Shown: positions 1-7,196, numbered from the stretch's first letter. The stretch is 16,034 bases of DNA from Thermoplasmata archaeon (GCA_030044695.1 JASIDM010000058.1:1-16034); one strand, 5' to 3'. Program-made: numbers and translations. The notes: generated by a model from the letters alone, not told the origin.

Positions 1-345
1 TACCTCGGCGTCACCGAGGAGTACACGGAGACCCACGGCTTCGTGCCGTTCCTCGAAGGGAAGTCGAGCGTCGGCCGGTTGGGGATCGACATCCACTCCA
101 CGGCGGGCAAGGGCGACGAGGGGTTCTGCAACTACTGGACCCTGGAGATGAGCGTCAAGCTCCCGGTCCGGATCTACGCCGGGATGCCCGTCGGCCAATT
201 GATCTACTTCGAGATCTCCGGCCCGGTCCAGCGGAGCTACGCCCAGAAGGCCTCGGCGAAGTACCGTCGCGTCTCCAAGCACCCCACGCCCTCCCGAATG
301 TACCTCAACTTCCCCCCTCCCTCCCGCCGGAGTCGCCGGCGGTGA
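1..345 (+). CDS. dcd: dCTP deaminase, C-terminal part (5' end outside window)
   Basis: This is the last 114 codons of a dCTP deaminase-family gene, open from base 1 to TGA at 343-345. The enzyme deaminates dCTP to dUTP (some archaeal members also hydrolyse dUTP) and feeds dTMP synthesis in the cytoplasm. The visible part carries the family core: EGKSSVGRLG, with the conserved Ser and Arg of the active site, then a Gly-Phe turn followed by YWTLEMS, whose Glu matches the catalytic glutamate. After that comes PVRIYAGMPVGQLIYFEISG and a C-terminal tail with the family pattern KYRR..PTPSR. The last residues (PPPSRRSRRR) are basic and look like a lineage-specific tail. The stop codon overlaps the next gene's GTG start, so the two are probably translated from one mRNA. 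Mono- versus bifunctional activity cannot be decided without the N-terminal half. Confidence 0.9.
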   Translation, partial: YLGVTEEYTETHGFVPFLEGKSSVGRLGIDIHSTAGKGDEGFCNYWTLEMSVKLPVRIYAGMPVGQLIYFEISGPVQRSYAQKASAKYRRVSKHPTPSRMYLNFPPPSRRSRRR

Positions 346-941
346 CCGCCGACCCCGCGGCCGAACTGCGGGGCCGACTCCGCGCCGTGAAGGACCCGGT
401 CCTGCGGAGCGCGCGCCTGGAGGGGGTCCTGCCGCAGCGCCGCATGATCCCGGAGCTGGTGCGGCTGATGGCCGATCCACGGATCGCCCGCTGGGCGCTG
501 AACATTCCCAGCCCGTACCGGACCTCGGACGGCGAGGAGTTCGTGCGACGGGCGAGGGCGGGACGTCGGAAGGGGACCTGGCTCGCCCTGCAGCTCCTCC
601 GCCGCGCGGACGGCGTCCTGGTCGGGGGGATCGGGCTCCATCACCTCGACCCCGTGCACGGGCGCGCCGAGATCGGCTACTGGATCGGCCGTCCGCACCG
701 ACGCCGCGGCTACGCGAGCGAGGCGACCGAGGCGATCAGCCGGTTCGCGTTCCGGCGCCTGGGCCTATACCGCGTCGAGGCGCGGATGTCCCCGGGGAAC
801 ACCGCCTCCGAGGCGGTCGCGCGGAGCGCCGGGTTCCGGCGCGAAGGCCGGCTCCGGGAGTCGCTCCGCATCGGGGCGACCCGCCGGGACGAGGTCGTCT
901 ACGGCCGTCTCCGCTGGGAGCGGTCCGGCCGGCGTCGTTAG
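342..941 (+). CDS. GNAT family N-acetyltransferase (RimJ/RimL-like)
   Basis: A 199-residue acetyltransferase of the GNAT fold, which uses acetyl-CoA to acetylate an amino group; RimJ/RimL relatives act on protein N-termini but also on small molecules, so the substrate is unknown. The fold is visible as a DPRIARWALNIPSPY segment (residues 45-59), a central strand GVLVGGIGLHHLD (91-103), AEIGYWIGRPHRRRGYASEA (109-128) containing the acetyl-CoA pyrophosphate-binding motif A (RRRGYA, 120-125), and the late RimJ/RimL-type motif PGNTASEAVARSAGFRREGR (151-170). The GTG start at 342 overlaps the dcd TGA in a GTGA arrangement, which supports this start and translational coupling. It ends with TAG, convergent with leuS and about 80 bp away. 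The high Arg content follows the base composition. Confidence 0.85.
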   Translation: MTADPAAELRGRLRAVKDPVLRSARLEGVLPQRRMIPELVRLMADPRIARWALNIPSPYRTSDGEEFVRRARAGRRKGTWLALQLLRRADGVLVGGIGLHHLDPVHGRAEIGYWIGRPHRRRGYASEATEAISRFAFRRLGLYRVEARMSPGNTASEAVARSAGFRREGRLRESLRIGATRRDEVVYGRLRWERSGRRR

Positions 942-1020
942 CGCCGGGCGGCCGGCGAACGGCCCCGCGACTTGTCGGATCGCGCGCGCCGCGGGGGCAC
1001 CGGCCGCTCGACCGGCGGGC

Positions 1021-3939
1021 TCAGGCGACGTCCGGTCGAGCCGACGACCCCCGCGAGGGCGCCTCGGAGGTCCCGACCAGGTAGAACGCCGGTCGGCCGG
1101 GCCGCGCCCGCTCCCGGCGCCGCAGCGGGTCGTGGGGCTCCGCCTCCTCCTCCCGATAGACCGCGACGGACGTCGCCCGGAAGCGCCGGGCGAGGTACGC
1201 CTCCGCGCCGCGCAGCGTGCCGAGCTCGTCGGTCGGGGCGACGGCGGCCGGCTCGGACCGCATCAGCGGGCCGACCCGTTCGACGTATCGGGGGATCGCG
1301 GAGCGGTAGGCCGCGACCTCGCCGTGCGAGGCGGCCCGGGCCATGACGTCGCGGACCGTCGGGTCGTGCCCCTGGTCGAGCCCCTCGCGGATCCACCGCT
1401 CGACGCTCGCCTTCCACGGCGCGGCGACGAAGAACAGGACCTCGCCCGGAGGAGGGTCCCCACGTTCCTCCCGAGGGAGCAGGACCGCCCGCAGGTCCTC
1501 CTCCGCGCGCGCGAGGTACGCCTCGCGTCGTTCCGCCTCCTCCGAGCGGGGGAACTCCTCCTCGGCGGGGAACCTCGCGGAGGCGACCAGCCCGGGGAAC
1601 CGCCCCTCGCCGAGCCGCTCGGCGAGATGCGGGGTGACCGGCGCGATCAGCCGGATCCAGGCGTCGGCGAGCTGGTCCGTGGCCCGACCGGCGGCGCCCC
1701 CGCGCGCGTAGTAGCGGCGCACGAGGGCGGGCAGCTCGACGTAGATCGCCTCGCACGCCAGGCGAAGCTCGCCCGAGCCGAACGCGGCGCGCACGCGCCC
1801 GAGCAGCTCGTGGACCTTCGAGAGCAGCCAGGCGTCCAGCTCGGGGGGCCCGGCGCCCTCGCCGGCCGCCGCCCGGATCAGCCGCTCGACCTCGGCGAGC
1901 CGCTCCGAGGCGCGGTCCACGAGCTCGGCGTCGAACTCGAGGTCCTGCGCCGGGGAGGCCGCGAGCACCGAGAACAGGCGGAGCGGGTCGGCCCCCCAGC
2001 GCTCGAACGCCTCGTCGATCGGGGGGATGCGGCCGCCCTTCACGCCGATCTCCTTCTTGGAGACCTTGGCGCCGCCGGGCCCGGTGACCCAGCCGTGGGC
2101 GAGGATCCCCCGGGGCCGCAGCTCGGGGGGAAGGAGCTTGGCGTGGGTGAACAGGAACACCGGGAAGTGGACCCGGCGGTGCTCCTTGCCGCCGATGTTG
2201 AGGTCGAGGGGGTACCAGTAGAGGAACTCGGCGCGGACCTCGTCGAGGAGGGCCCGGTCGACCGTCGGCTCGCCGGGGCCGGCGCCGAGGAAGACGTAGT
2301 CGAAGAACGCGTCGGTGAGCTGGCGCAGGGCCAGCCGTCCGGTCGCGACGAACCGGCGGACGACGAAGTAGGCCATGTAGAACGTGGAGTCGGCGATCGG
2401 CTCCACGGTCCAGGACGGGTCGAGCGGGAACGGCGAACCTAGCCAGCGGCCCTTGCGGGTGCACGGACGGTCCTCGAACCAGTCGAGGATGCCGGGCAGC
2501 TCCCGGCCGTACTCCGACGGCGCGACGGTGAGCCCGGCGAGGCTGGCGAGCGTCTCCGCCTTCCAGGCCGGATCGGAGTAGCGCAGGAACCACTGGTCGG
2601 CGACCCGGCGGACCACGACCTCGTGGCCGTTGCGGCAGACGACCGGCTCGGAGAACTCCCGCAGGGAGAAGCTCGTGCCGAGCGCCTCGAGCTGGGCGGT
2701 GACCTGCTCTCGGGCCCGGCGCACGCTCACGCCGGCGAGGGCCGGGACGGTCATGCGTCCCCGGACGAGCTCGAGGCGGTACAGGCGCTCGGTCGCCTCC
2801 TCCAGGTGGTCGCGGTCGCGCAGGTCCCGGACCCCGACGGCGGCGAGGGCCCGCTCCGCGGGCGTCCCGGAGCCCGCGTGCAACTGCGCCTCGGACGGCG
2901 AGAGCTCTCCATCGACCTCCACGAGGACCGGGACGGGGCCGAGGCGGTCCCGACTCCCCGGCGGCAGGTCGCGGAGCGCGGCGGCGTCCGCCGGGGCGTG
3001 CGCGGGGACGCTCATCACCACGCCGGTCCCGCGGCGGGGGTCGACGACGGGGCTCGCGAGGATCGGCACCCGACGGCCGGCCAGGGGGACCTCCGCCTCG
3101 CGATCGAACAGCGCGCGAGCCTCGTGAGGGTGGCCGATCCGTCCGCCGTGCTGCTCGACGAGGCGGGCCGCCGCGGTCGGGGCGACCACGAACGTCCGCT
3201 CGGCATGGTGCCAGGCGACGAGCTCGGCGTCCGGCGCGATCCAGAGGTTGGTGACCCCGTACACCGTCTCCGGCCGCAGCGTGGCGGCCAGGAGGATCCG
3301 GCCGTCGTCGAGCGCGAACGGGACGCCGGTGTAGGCGACGACCTCCGCCTCGCCCCCCCGCGACAGGTCGGTCTCCGCCGGATCGACGGCGACCGGGCCG
3401 CAGACCGGGCAGACCGAGGCGTAGTGGGTCCCCTGGGCCAGTGCGCCCCGAGCGTTCAACGCGTGGAGCTGCCAGCGGATGAACGCCCGGTAGTCCTCGT
3501 CGATCGTGGTGAGCGAGCTCGTCGGGTCCGAGAGGACCCCGAACCGGTCGAGGACCTCGTGGTACGTGCGCGCGAAGAACCGGGCGACCTCCTCCGGCTC
3601 CTCGAGCCGACGGCGCTCCGCCTCGTCGACCCCGGCCCGTTCCATCTGGGCGAGCACGAGGGGATCCCGGTCGCGGACCTTCTGCGCCCAGGCGACGGCC
3701 GGCAGGCCGGAGGCGTGCAGGCCGAACGGCAGGAACACCTGCTCTCCGAGCATCCGGTGGTACCGCGCGAGGGCGTCGAGGTAGCTGTAGCCGCGCAGGT
3801 GGCCCGCGTGCAGGAAGCCGCTCGGGCCGGGGTAGGCGTTGAGGGCGTAGAACTTGCCCCGACCGGGGACGCGGGCGGCGACGCCCAGACCGGCGTCCCG
3901 CCAGGCCCGCTGCCAACGGTCGTCGTCGGTCCGGGCCAT
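1021..3939 (-). CDS. leuS: Leucyl-tRNA synthetase (archaeal type)
   Basis: A 972-residue class I aminoacyl-tRNA synthetase that charges tRNA-Leu with leucine using ATP. The HIGH motif is HAGH (residues 44-47, in GPSGFLHAGHLRGYS). The KMSKS loop is read as KVSKK (625-629, codons at 2053-2067). The CP1 editing domain shows TLRPETVYGVTNLW (from residue 220) and the VPAHAPAD stretch, the threonine-rich and aspartate motifs that hydrolyse mischarged tRNA; a CPVCG pair precedes it. TLRPETVYGVTNLW followed by PDA identifies archaeal/eukaryotic-type LeuRS rather than IleRS or ValRS. I prefer ATG 3939 over the in-frame GTG at 3957 because an AAATA box centred on 3965 lies 26 bp upstream, as expected for a leaderless mRNA. 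The gene stands alone, divergent from queE and convergent with the GNAT gene. The KMSKS loop is followed by an unusual KGGRIPPI segment. Confidence 0.95.
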   Translation of the reverse strand: MARTDDDRWQRAWRDAGLGVAARVPGRGKFYALNAYPGPSGFLHAGHLRGYSYLDALARYHRMLGEQVFLPFGLHASGLPAVAWAQKVRDRDPLVLAQMERAGVDEAERRRLEEPEEVARFFARTYHEVLDRFGVLSDPTSSLTTIDEDYRAFIRWQLHALNARGALAQGTHYASVCPVCGPVAVDPAETDLSRGGEAEVVAYTGVPFALDDGRILLAATLRPETVYGVTNLWIAPDAELVAWHHAERTFVVAPTAAARLVEQHGGRIGHPHEARALFDREAEVPLAGRRVPILASPVVDPRRGTGVVMSVPAHAPADAAALRDLPPGSRDRLGPVPVLVEVDGELSPSEAQLHAGSGTPAERALAAVGVRDLRDRDHLEEATERLYRLELVRGRMTVPALAGVSVRRAREQVTAQLEALGTSFSLREFSEPVVCRNGHEVVVRRVADQWFLRYSDPAWKAETLASLAGLTVAPSEYGRELPGILDWFEDRPCTRKGRWLGSPFPLDPSWTVEPIADSTFYMAYFVVRRFVATGRLALRQLTDAFFDYVFLGAGPGEPTVDRALLDEVRAEFLYWYPLDLNIGGKEHRRVHFPVFLFTHAKLLPPELRPRGILAHGWVTGPGGAKVSKKEIGVKGGRIPPIDEAFERWGADPLRLFSVLAASPAQDLEFDAELVDRASERLAEVERLIRAAAGEGAGPPELDAWLLSKVHELLGRVRAAFGSGELRLACEAIYVELPALVRRYYARGGAAGRATDQLADAWIRLIAPVTPHLAERLGEGRFPGLVASARFPAEEEFPRSEEAERREAYLARAEEDLRAVLLPREERGDPPPGEVLFFVAAPWKASVERWIREGLDQGHDPTVRDVMARAASHGEVAAYRSAIPRYVERVGPLMRSEPAAVAPTDELGTLRGAEAYLARRFRATSVAVYREEEAEPHDPLRRRERARPGRPAFYLVGTSEAPSRGSSARPDVA

Positions 3940-3960
3940 CGCGCGCGAACGACCCACCGC

Positions 3961-3968
3961 CGTATTTG
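3961..3968 (-). promoter_or_regulatory. Probable leuS TATA box (leaderless)
   Basis: On the minus strand the sequence reads CAAATACG; the AAATA core (3963-3967) is the only A/T island in this very GC-rich divergent spacer. Its centre is 26 bp from the A of the leuS ATG at 3939, the usual archaeal TATA-to-start-site distance, so transcription probably begins at the start codon. Confidence 0.5.
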
Positions 3969-4006
3969 ACGGGTCCCGGACCGCGGGCCGAGGGCAGGGG
4001 CGCGCT

Positions 4007-4010
4007 TTTC
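4007..4010 (+). promoter_or_regulatory. Possible queE promoter box
   Basis: A TTTT tract in an otherwise GC-rich stretch is centred about 26 bp before the ATG at 4035. It is a weak box judged on spacing alone. It would give queE a leaderless mRNA and argue against the upstream TTG at 3966 as start. Confidence 0.3.
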
Positions 4011-4034
4011 GACCGGCGGGGGCTCGCTCCCGGG

Positions 4035-4664
4035 ATGCGGGTGATCGAGGTCTTCCACTCCCTCCAGGGCGAGGGGCTCCTCACCGGCACCCGCACGACG
4101 TTCGTGCGGACGGCCCGGTGCAACCTCCGCTGCCGTTGGTGCGACACGACCTACTCGTTCGGGCCGGGACGGGAGCGGTCGATCCCCTCGATCCTCGCGG
4201 AGATCCGGCGGAACCGTACGCGCTACGTCTGCCTGACCGGCGGCGAGCCGCTCCTCCAGCGGGAGTCCCTCGACCTCGTCCGCCGCCTCTCGGAGCTGGG
4301 GTTCACGACGGTGATCGAGACCGGCGGCTCGCTCGACGTCGGACCGTACGTGGGCCTTACGGGCGTGCACCTGAGCGTCGACGTGAAGTGCCCGTCGTCG
4401 GGGATGGAGGCGAAGAACCACCCGGCCAATCTCGCGAAGCTGACCGCCGAGGACACGATCAAGTTCGTCGTCGCCGATCGGCGCGACTACCTCTACGCCC
4501 GAAGGGTGCTGCGGGGCTACCGGGGGCCGGCCGCCGTCGTGGTCCAACCCGTGTGGGGGACCGACGCCGGGCGGCTCGCCGACTGGGTCCTGCGCGACCG
4601 GCTGGACGTGCGGGTGCTCCTGCAGGAGCACAAGGTCCTCTGGGGAGACGTCCCGGGGCGCTAG
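4035..4664 (+). CDS. queE: 7-carboxy-7-deazaguanine synthase (QueE, radical SAM)
   Basis: A 209-residue radical SAM enzyme that ring-contracts 6-carboxy-tetrahydropterin to 7-carboxy-7-deazaguanine, a precursor of archaeosine in archaeal tRNA (queuosine in bacteria). The N-terminal family signature VFHSLQGEG (residues 6-14) is followed by the 4Fe-4S cluster motif C29-x3-C33-x2-C36 (CNLRCRWC), with WCDTTYSF after it. The SAM-binding loop is LTGGEPLLQ (67-75), followed by IETGGS (95-100), SVDVKCPSSGM (114-124) and the C-terminal LLQEHKVLWG, matching the usual Q-x-H-K-x-x-W ending. The reading frame extends upstream to a TTG at 3966, but those 23 residues do not resemble the family and the conserved sequence starts at MRVIEVFHS, so I start at ATG 4035. 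No other deazapurine pathway gene is in the window. A role in phage-type DNA modification is possible but nothing here suggests it. Confidence 0.93.
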   Translation: MRVIEVFHSLQGEGLLTGTRTTFVRTARCNLRCRWCDTTYSFGPGRERSIPSILAEIRRNRTRYVCLTGGEPLLQRESLDLVRRLSELGFTTVIETGGSLDVGPYVGLTGVHLSVDVKCPSSGMEAKNHPANLAKLTAEDTIKFVVADRRDYLYARRVLRGYRGPAAVVVQPVWGTDAGRLADWVLRDRLDVRVLLQEHKVLWGDVPGR

Positions 4665-4665
4665 C

Positions 4666-4681
4666 CGTCGGCCCGCCGACG
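4666..4681. repeat. Short perfect inverted repeat after queE
   Basis: CGTCGG and CCGACG face each other across a CCCG loop, starting two bases after the queE stop codon. It lies just upstream of the egsA promoter box. It could be a weak terminator hairpin for queE or an operator, but no T-run follows and such stems arise easily at this GC content. Confidence 0.35.
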
Positions 4682-4686
4682 ATAGC

Positions 4687-4694
4687 CTAAAGAG
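4687..4694 (+). promoter_or_regulatory. Probable egsA promoter (TATA box)
   Basis: CTAAAGAG is the A/T-richest stretch between queE and egsA. The TAAAGA core is centred near 4690, which would place the transcript start near 4716, giving a leader of only about 8 nt before the ATG at 4724. It appears to be the only promoter-like box for the downstream run of genes. Confidence 0.45.
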
Positions 4695-4723
4695 GGCGCC
4701 CCCCCCGTTCGCCGCTCTAGGCC

Positions 4724-5833
4724 ATGGCGGAGGCTCGCTCCGAGCGCGAGGACCTCGCGGCCGGGAGCGACTTCCCGTTCGCGAAGGCGAAGGGGATGGT
4801 CTTCCCCCGCACCGTGCTCGTCGGCCACGGCGTCATCGACGAGCTCGGCGCCATGTGCCGCCAGTTCGGCTTCCCCGCCCGCGGGGCGGTCGTCACCGGC
4901 CCGAAGACCGCCGAGCTCGCCGGGAACCGGGCCGCCGAGATCCTCAACGGCGAAGGGTTCAGCGTGCGCACGATCGTCGCCCACGAGGCCGTCGGGGCCG
5001 AGGTCGACCGGATCGCCGCGGAGGTCCGGGCCCACGAGGCCCGCTTTCTCGTCGGCGTCGGAGGGGGCAGCAAGATCGACCTCACGAAGGTCGTCGCGGG
5101 CCGCCTCGGGATCCCGTTCGTCAGCCTGCCGACCTCCGCCGCGCACGACGGCATCTCCTCGCCGCGGGCGTCGCTGCACGACTCCGACAGCGTGACGAGC
5201 ACGCTCGGCGCCGTTCCGATGGGGGTCCTCGCCGACACGGCGCTCCTCGTCCAGGCGCCGTACCGGCTCCTGGCGAGCGGCTGCGCGGACGTCATCTCCA
5301 ACGTCACGGCGATCCTCGACTGGCGGCTCGCCGTCCGGTTGCGCGGGGAGGAGTTCTCCAGCACCGCGGCGAACCTGAGCGAGTACGCCGCGCAGGAGAT
5401 CATCGACCACGCCGCCGCCATCAAGCCGAACCTGGAGGAGTCGGTCTGGATCGCGATCCGCCCGATCCTCGTCGCGGGGATCGCCATGAGCGTCGCGGGC
5501 TCGTCGCGCCCGTGCTCGGGGAGCGAGCACCTCTTCTCCCACGCCCTCGACCGCGTCTCGAGCCACCCGAGCCTCCACGGCGAGCAGTGCGGGGTCGGGG
5601 CCGTGATGATGATGTACCTGCACGGGGGGGACTGGCGCCGGGTGAAGAACGCCCTGCTCACGATTGGCGCCCCCACGACGGCCCAGGAGCTCGGGGTCAC
5701 CAACGACGAGGTGATCCGGGCGCTCATGCTCGCCCACACGATCCGGCGGGACCGCTACACGATCCTCGGCGACAACGGCCTCGCCCGGGACGCCGCCGAG
5801 CGCCTCGCCTCCGTGACGGGGGTCGCCGCGTAG
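4724..5833 (+). CDS. egsA: sn-glycerol-1-phosphate dehydrogenase
   Basis: A 369-residue NAD(P)H-dependent, metal-containing dehydrogenase that reduces dihydroxyacetone phosphate to sn-glycerol 1-phosphate, the backbone of archaeal ether lipids. It belongs to the iron-containing alcohol dehydrogenase/dehydroquinate synthase superfamily. Visible features are the nucleotide-binding loop VGVGGGSKIDLTK (residues 110-122), SLPTSAAHDGISSPRAS (134-150), GCADVISN (186-193) with the likely metal-binding Asp189, GSEHLFSHALD (266-276) and HGEQCGVG (285-292), whose histidines probably complete the metal site. The length and the whole chain fit the family. The first 20 or so residues are a variable charged leader. 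The TAG stop is followed immediately by the ATG of the UPF0179 gene, so the two are almost certainly cotranscribed. This gene is the strongest evidence that the DNA is archaeal. Confidence 0.95.
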   Translation: MAEARSEREDLAAGSDFPFAKAKGMVFPRTVLVGHGVIDELGAMCRQFGFPARGAVVTGPKTAELAGNRAAEILNGEGFSVRTIVAHEAVGAEVDRIAAEVRAHEARFLVGVGGGSKIDLTKVVAGRLGIPFVSLPTSAAHDGISSPRASLHDSDSVTSTLGAVPMGVLADTALLVQAPYRLLASGCADVISNVTAILDWRLAVRLRGEEFSSTAANLSEYAAQEIIDHAAAIKPNLEESVWIAIRPILVAGIAMSVAGSSRPCSGSEHLFSHALDRVSSHPSLHGEQCGVGAVMMMYLHGGDWRRVKNALLTIGAPTTAQELGVTNDEVIRALMLAHTIRRDRYTILGDNGLARDAAERLASVTGVAA

Positions 5834-6262
5834 ATGCCCGAGATCACGCTGCTCGCCGTCGGCGAGGCCCGGGACGGCTTCGAGTTCGTCTACCAGGGCG
5901 CTGCGCCGATCTGCCGCACCTGCCCGTACCGGCACGCCTGCCTCACGCTCGAGCCCGGGCGGCGCTACCAGGTGACCAAGGTGCGGCCGGTGACCCACCC
6001 GTGCGCCCTCCAGGAGTCCGAGGCGCACGTCGTCGAGGTGAAGGCGGTGCCCCGGGCCCTCGTCGTCGAGGCCCGCAGCGCCGTCGTCGGCAGCCAGGTC
6101 GAGGTCGGCCGCTACCCATGCCGTCGGCTGGACTGCCCTAACTGGTCGATCTGCGCGGGCCCGTCGCTCCCCGCCAAGCAGCGGTTCCGGATCGAGTCGA
6201 TCGTCGAGGAACCGGCCGAGTGCAAGATCGGCCGAACGCTGAAGCGCGTCGACGCCGTGTAG
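5834..6262 (+). CDS. UPF0179 family cysteine-rich protein
   Basis: A 142-residue protein of the archaeal UPF0179 family, whose function is unknown. It contains eight cysteines in two clusters: CRTCPYRHAC (C27, C30, C36) plus C57, and CRRLDCPNWSIC (C96, C101, C107) plus C130. This spacing suggests two four-cysteine metal sites, either zinc or Fe-S; that is an inference from spacing only. A basic segment RYQVTKVRPV lies between the clusters. There is no signal peptide or membrane segment, so it should be cytoplasmic. Its ATG directly follows the egsA stop codon with no gap, which implies translational coupling, and it ends 10 bp before the tRNA-Pro gene. Confidence 0.88.
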   Translation: MPEITLLAVGEARDGFEFVYQGAAPICRTCPYRHACLTLEPGRRYQVTKVRPVTHPCALQESEAHVVEVKAVPRALVVEARSAVVGSQVEVGRYPCRRLDCPNWSICAGPSLPAKQRFRIESIVEEPAECKIGRTLKRVDAV

Positions 6263-6272
6263 GACCGGATGC

Positions 6273-6380
6273 GGGGCTGTGGGGTAGCTACGGGCCGGAG
6301 GCGGACCCTCCGCCCGCTCTACTGGTCCATCCTACGGGCTTTGGGAGCCCGGGACCCCGATTCAAATTCGGGCAGCCCCA
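6273..6380 (+). tRNA. tRNA-Pro (UGG), with a probable intron in the D-loop
   Basis: The acceptor stem is perfect: GGGGCTG at 6273-6279 pairs with CAGCCCC at 6373-6379, followed by discriminator A 6380. The anticodon arm is CGGGC (6335-6339), loop TTTGGGA, GCCCG (6347-6351), so the anticodon is TGG (6342-6344). The variable loop is GGAC. The T arm is CCCGA, TTCAAAT, TCGGG (6356-6372). The D arm begins GGGTAGCT (6282-6289) and resumes with TGGTCCA (6323-6329), with about 33 extra bases between. Removing 6290-6322 leaves AGCTTGGTCCA, a normal Pro D-loop, and a 75-nt mature tRNA. CCA is not encoded (ACCG follows). No TATA-like box lies upstream, and the gene sits 10 bp after UPF0179 and 18 bp before the next start codon, so it may be processed from an mRNA. 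Confidence 0.9.
6290..6322 (+). other. Probable archaeal tRNA intron (D-loop position)
   Basis: The inserted segment folds into a strong hairpin. CGGAGG (6296-6301) pairs with CCTCCG (6307-6312) over a five-base loop, and CGGG (6291-6294) pairs with CCCG (6313-6316), with C6295 bulged. CTAC occurs at both edges (6288-6291 and 6319-6322). The flanks can form a relaxed bulge-helix-bulge with three good pairs, the structure cut by the archaeal splicing endonuclease. The exact ends are uncertain: 6290-6322 (33 nt) restores a standard D-loop, while a 31-nt excision between the CTAC repeats is also possible. Confidence 0.7.
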
Positions 6381-6398
6381 CCGGCGCCGGGTAGGTCC

Positions 6399-7196
6399 GT
6401 GGAGGAGACCCCCGCGAGCCCGACGGCGGGCTCGCTCGGCTCGGCCGTCCTTCCCTGCGCGAACTGCGGCGAGGAGACGGTGCACCGGATCCTTCGGCTG
6501 GACCGGCCCGGCCGGGGCGCCGTGTCGGGCGTCGCGCGCTGCCGGGCGTGCCGGTGGACCCACCGGTTCGTCTCCGCGCGATCGCCGACCACGACCGTGG
6601 ACCTGATCGTCTCCCGAGGGGCCGCGAGCGAGCGGCGCGAGGTCGAGCTGCCTCGGCTCGCGACGCTGCGGGTCGGCGAGCTCCTGCCCGGCGTCCAACC
6701 GCCGGTCCGACTGCGCAAGCTCGATCGTCGTGACGGCCGGGCCGGGACCGCGAGCCCGGCCCACGAGGTCCGGACCGCCTGGGCTACCGCCGACGTCCCG
6801 GCCCAGCTCCGCGTGGCGATCCTTCAGGGGGCCCGATCGTCCACCGAGCGGATCCCGATGACGCCGGGCCTGCGGCTCGAGGTCGGGGGATCGCTGCGCT
6901 TGCCCTCGGGACCGGTGGAGATCGTCGCCCTGCGGGCGCACCAGCGCACCTGGCGACGCCCGGGGGATGCCTTCGCGGCCGAGGAGGTACGGGTGGTCTA
7001 CGGTCGTCGGGCGGTGACCCCGCCGGCGGGCAGGAGTCCCTGGAGGCGGGAGCGGGGCACGCCGAGCTCTCGGGCGAGGTCGATCTCCCGGGACGCCCGC
7101 TCGCGCTCGTCGCCGGGGGTCAGCAGGAACCGTACGGTCCCTCGGGCCCGGAGCGCGGTCGCGGGAGCGACGGCCAGGAACTCCTCGCCGTCGTAG
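6399..7196 (+). CDS. HVO_0476-like archaeal zinc-finger protein with antisense-overlapping tail
   Basis: A 265-residue protein whose first 200 or so residues resemble the archaeal HVO_0476 zinc-finger family (function unknown). An N-terminal zinc ribbon is visible: C20-x2-C23 in PCANCGEETVHRIL and C48-x2-C51 in ARCRACRWTHRF. It is followed by a beta-rich region with VELPRLATLRVGELL (82-96) and a terminal strand AEEVRVVYGRR (194-204). The remaining 60 or so residues are Arg/Ser/Pro-rich, lie antisense to the last codons of the NFACT gene (6998-7196) and probably are not part of the fold. A TGA lies at about 7014-7016 in the next frame, so a frameshift or lost stop could explain the long tail. 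The GTG start is 18 bp after the tRNA with no promoter box between them. Confidence 0.75.
   Translation: MEETPASPTAGSLGSAVLPCANCGEETVHRILRLDRPGRGAVSGVARCRACRWTHRFVSARSPTTTVDLIVSRGAASERREVELPRLATLRVGELLPGVQPPVRLRKLDRRDGRAGTASPAHEVRTAWATADVPAQLRVAILQGARSSTERIPMTPGLRLEVGGSLRLPSGPVEIVALRAHQRTWRRPGDAFAAEEVRVVYGRRAVTPPAGRSPWRRERGTPSSRARSISRDARSRSSPGVSRNRTVPRARSAVAGATARNSSPS

Noticed and set aside
942..1020. Terminator between the convergent GNAT and leuS genes
   Set aside because: GC-rich partial inverted repeats exist, but there is no T-run on either strand and no stem stands out from background.
3966..4034. Upstream TTG start for QueE
   Set aside because: It adds 23 residues unlike the family and overlaps the leuS promoter region; the conserved QueE N-terminus begins at ATG 4035.
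938..4147. A 1069-codon open frame on the minus strand over leuS
   Set aside because: It is the shadow of leuS in another frame: the product is almost only Arg, Pro, Gly and Ala with no domains, as expected from high third-position GC.
4661..6028. Long minus-strand open frame opposite egsA
   Set aside because: Antisense shadow of a clear EgsA reading frame; no recognisable motif.
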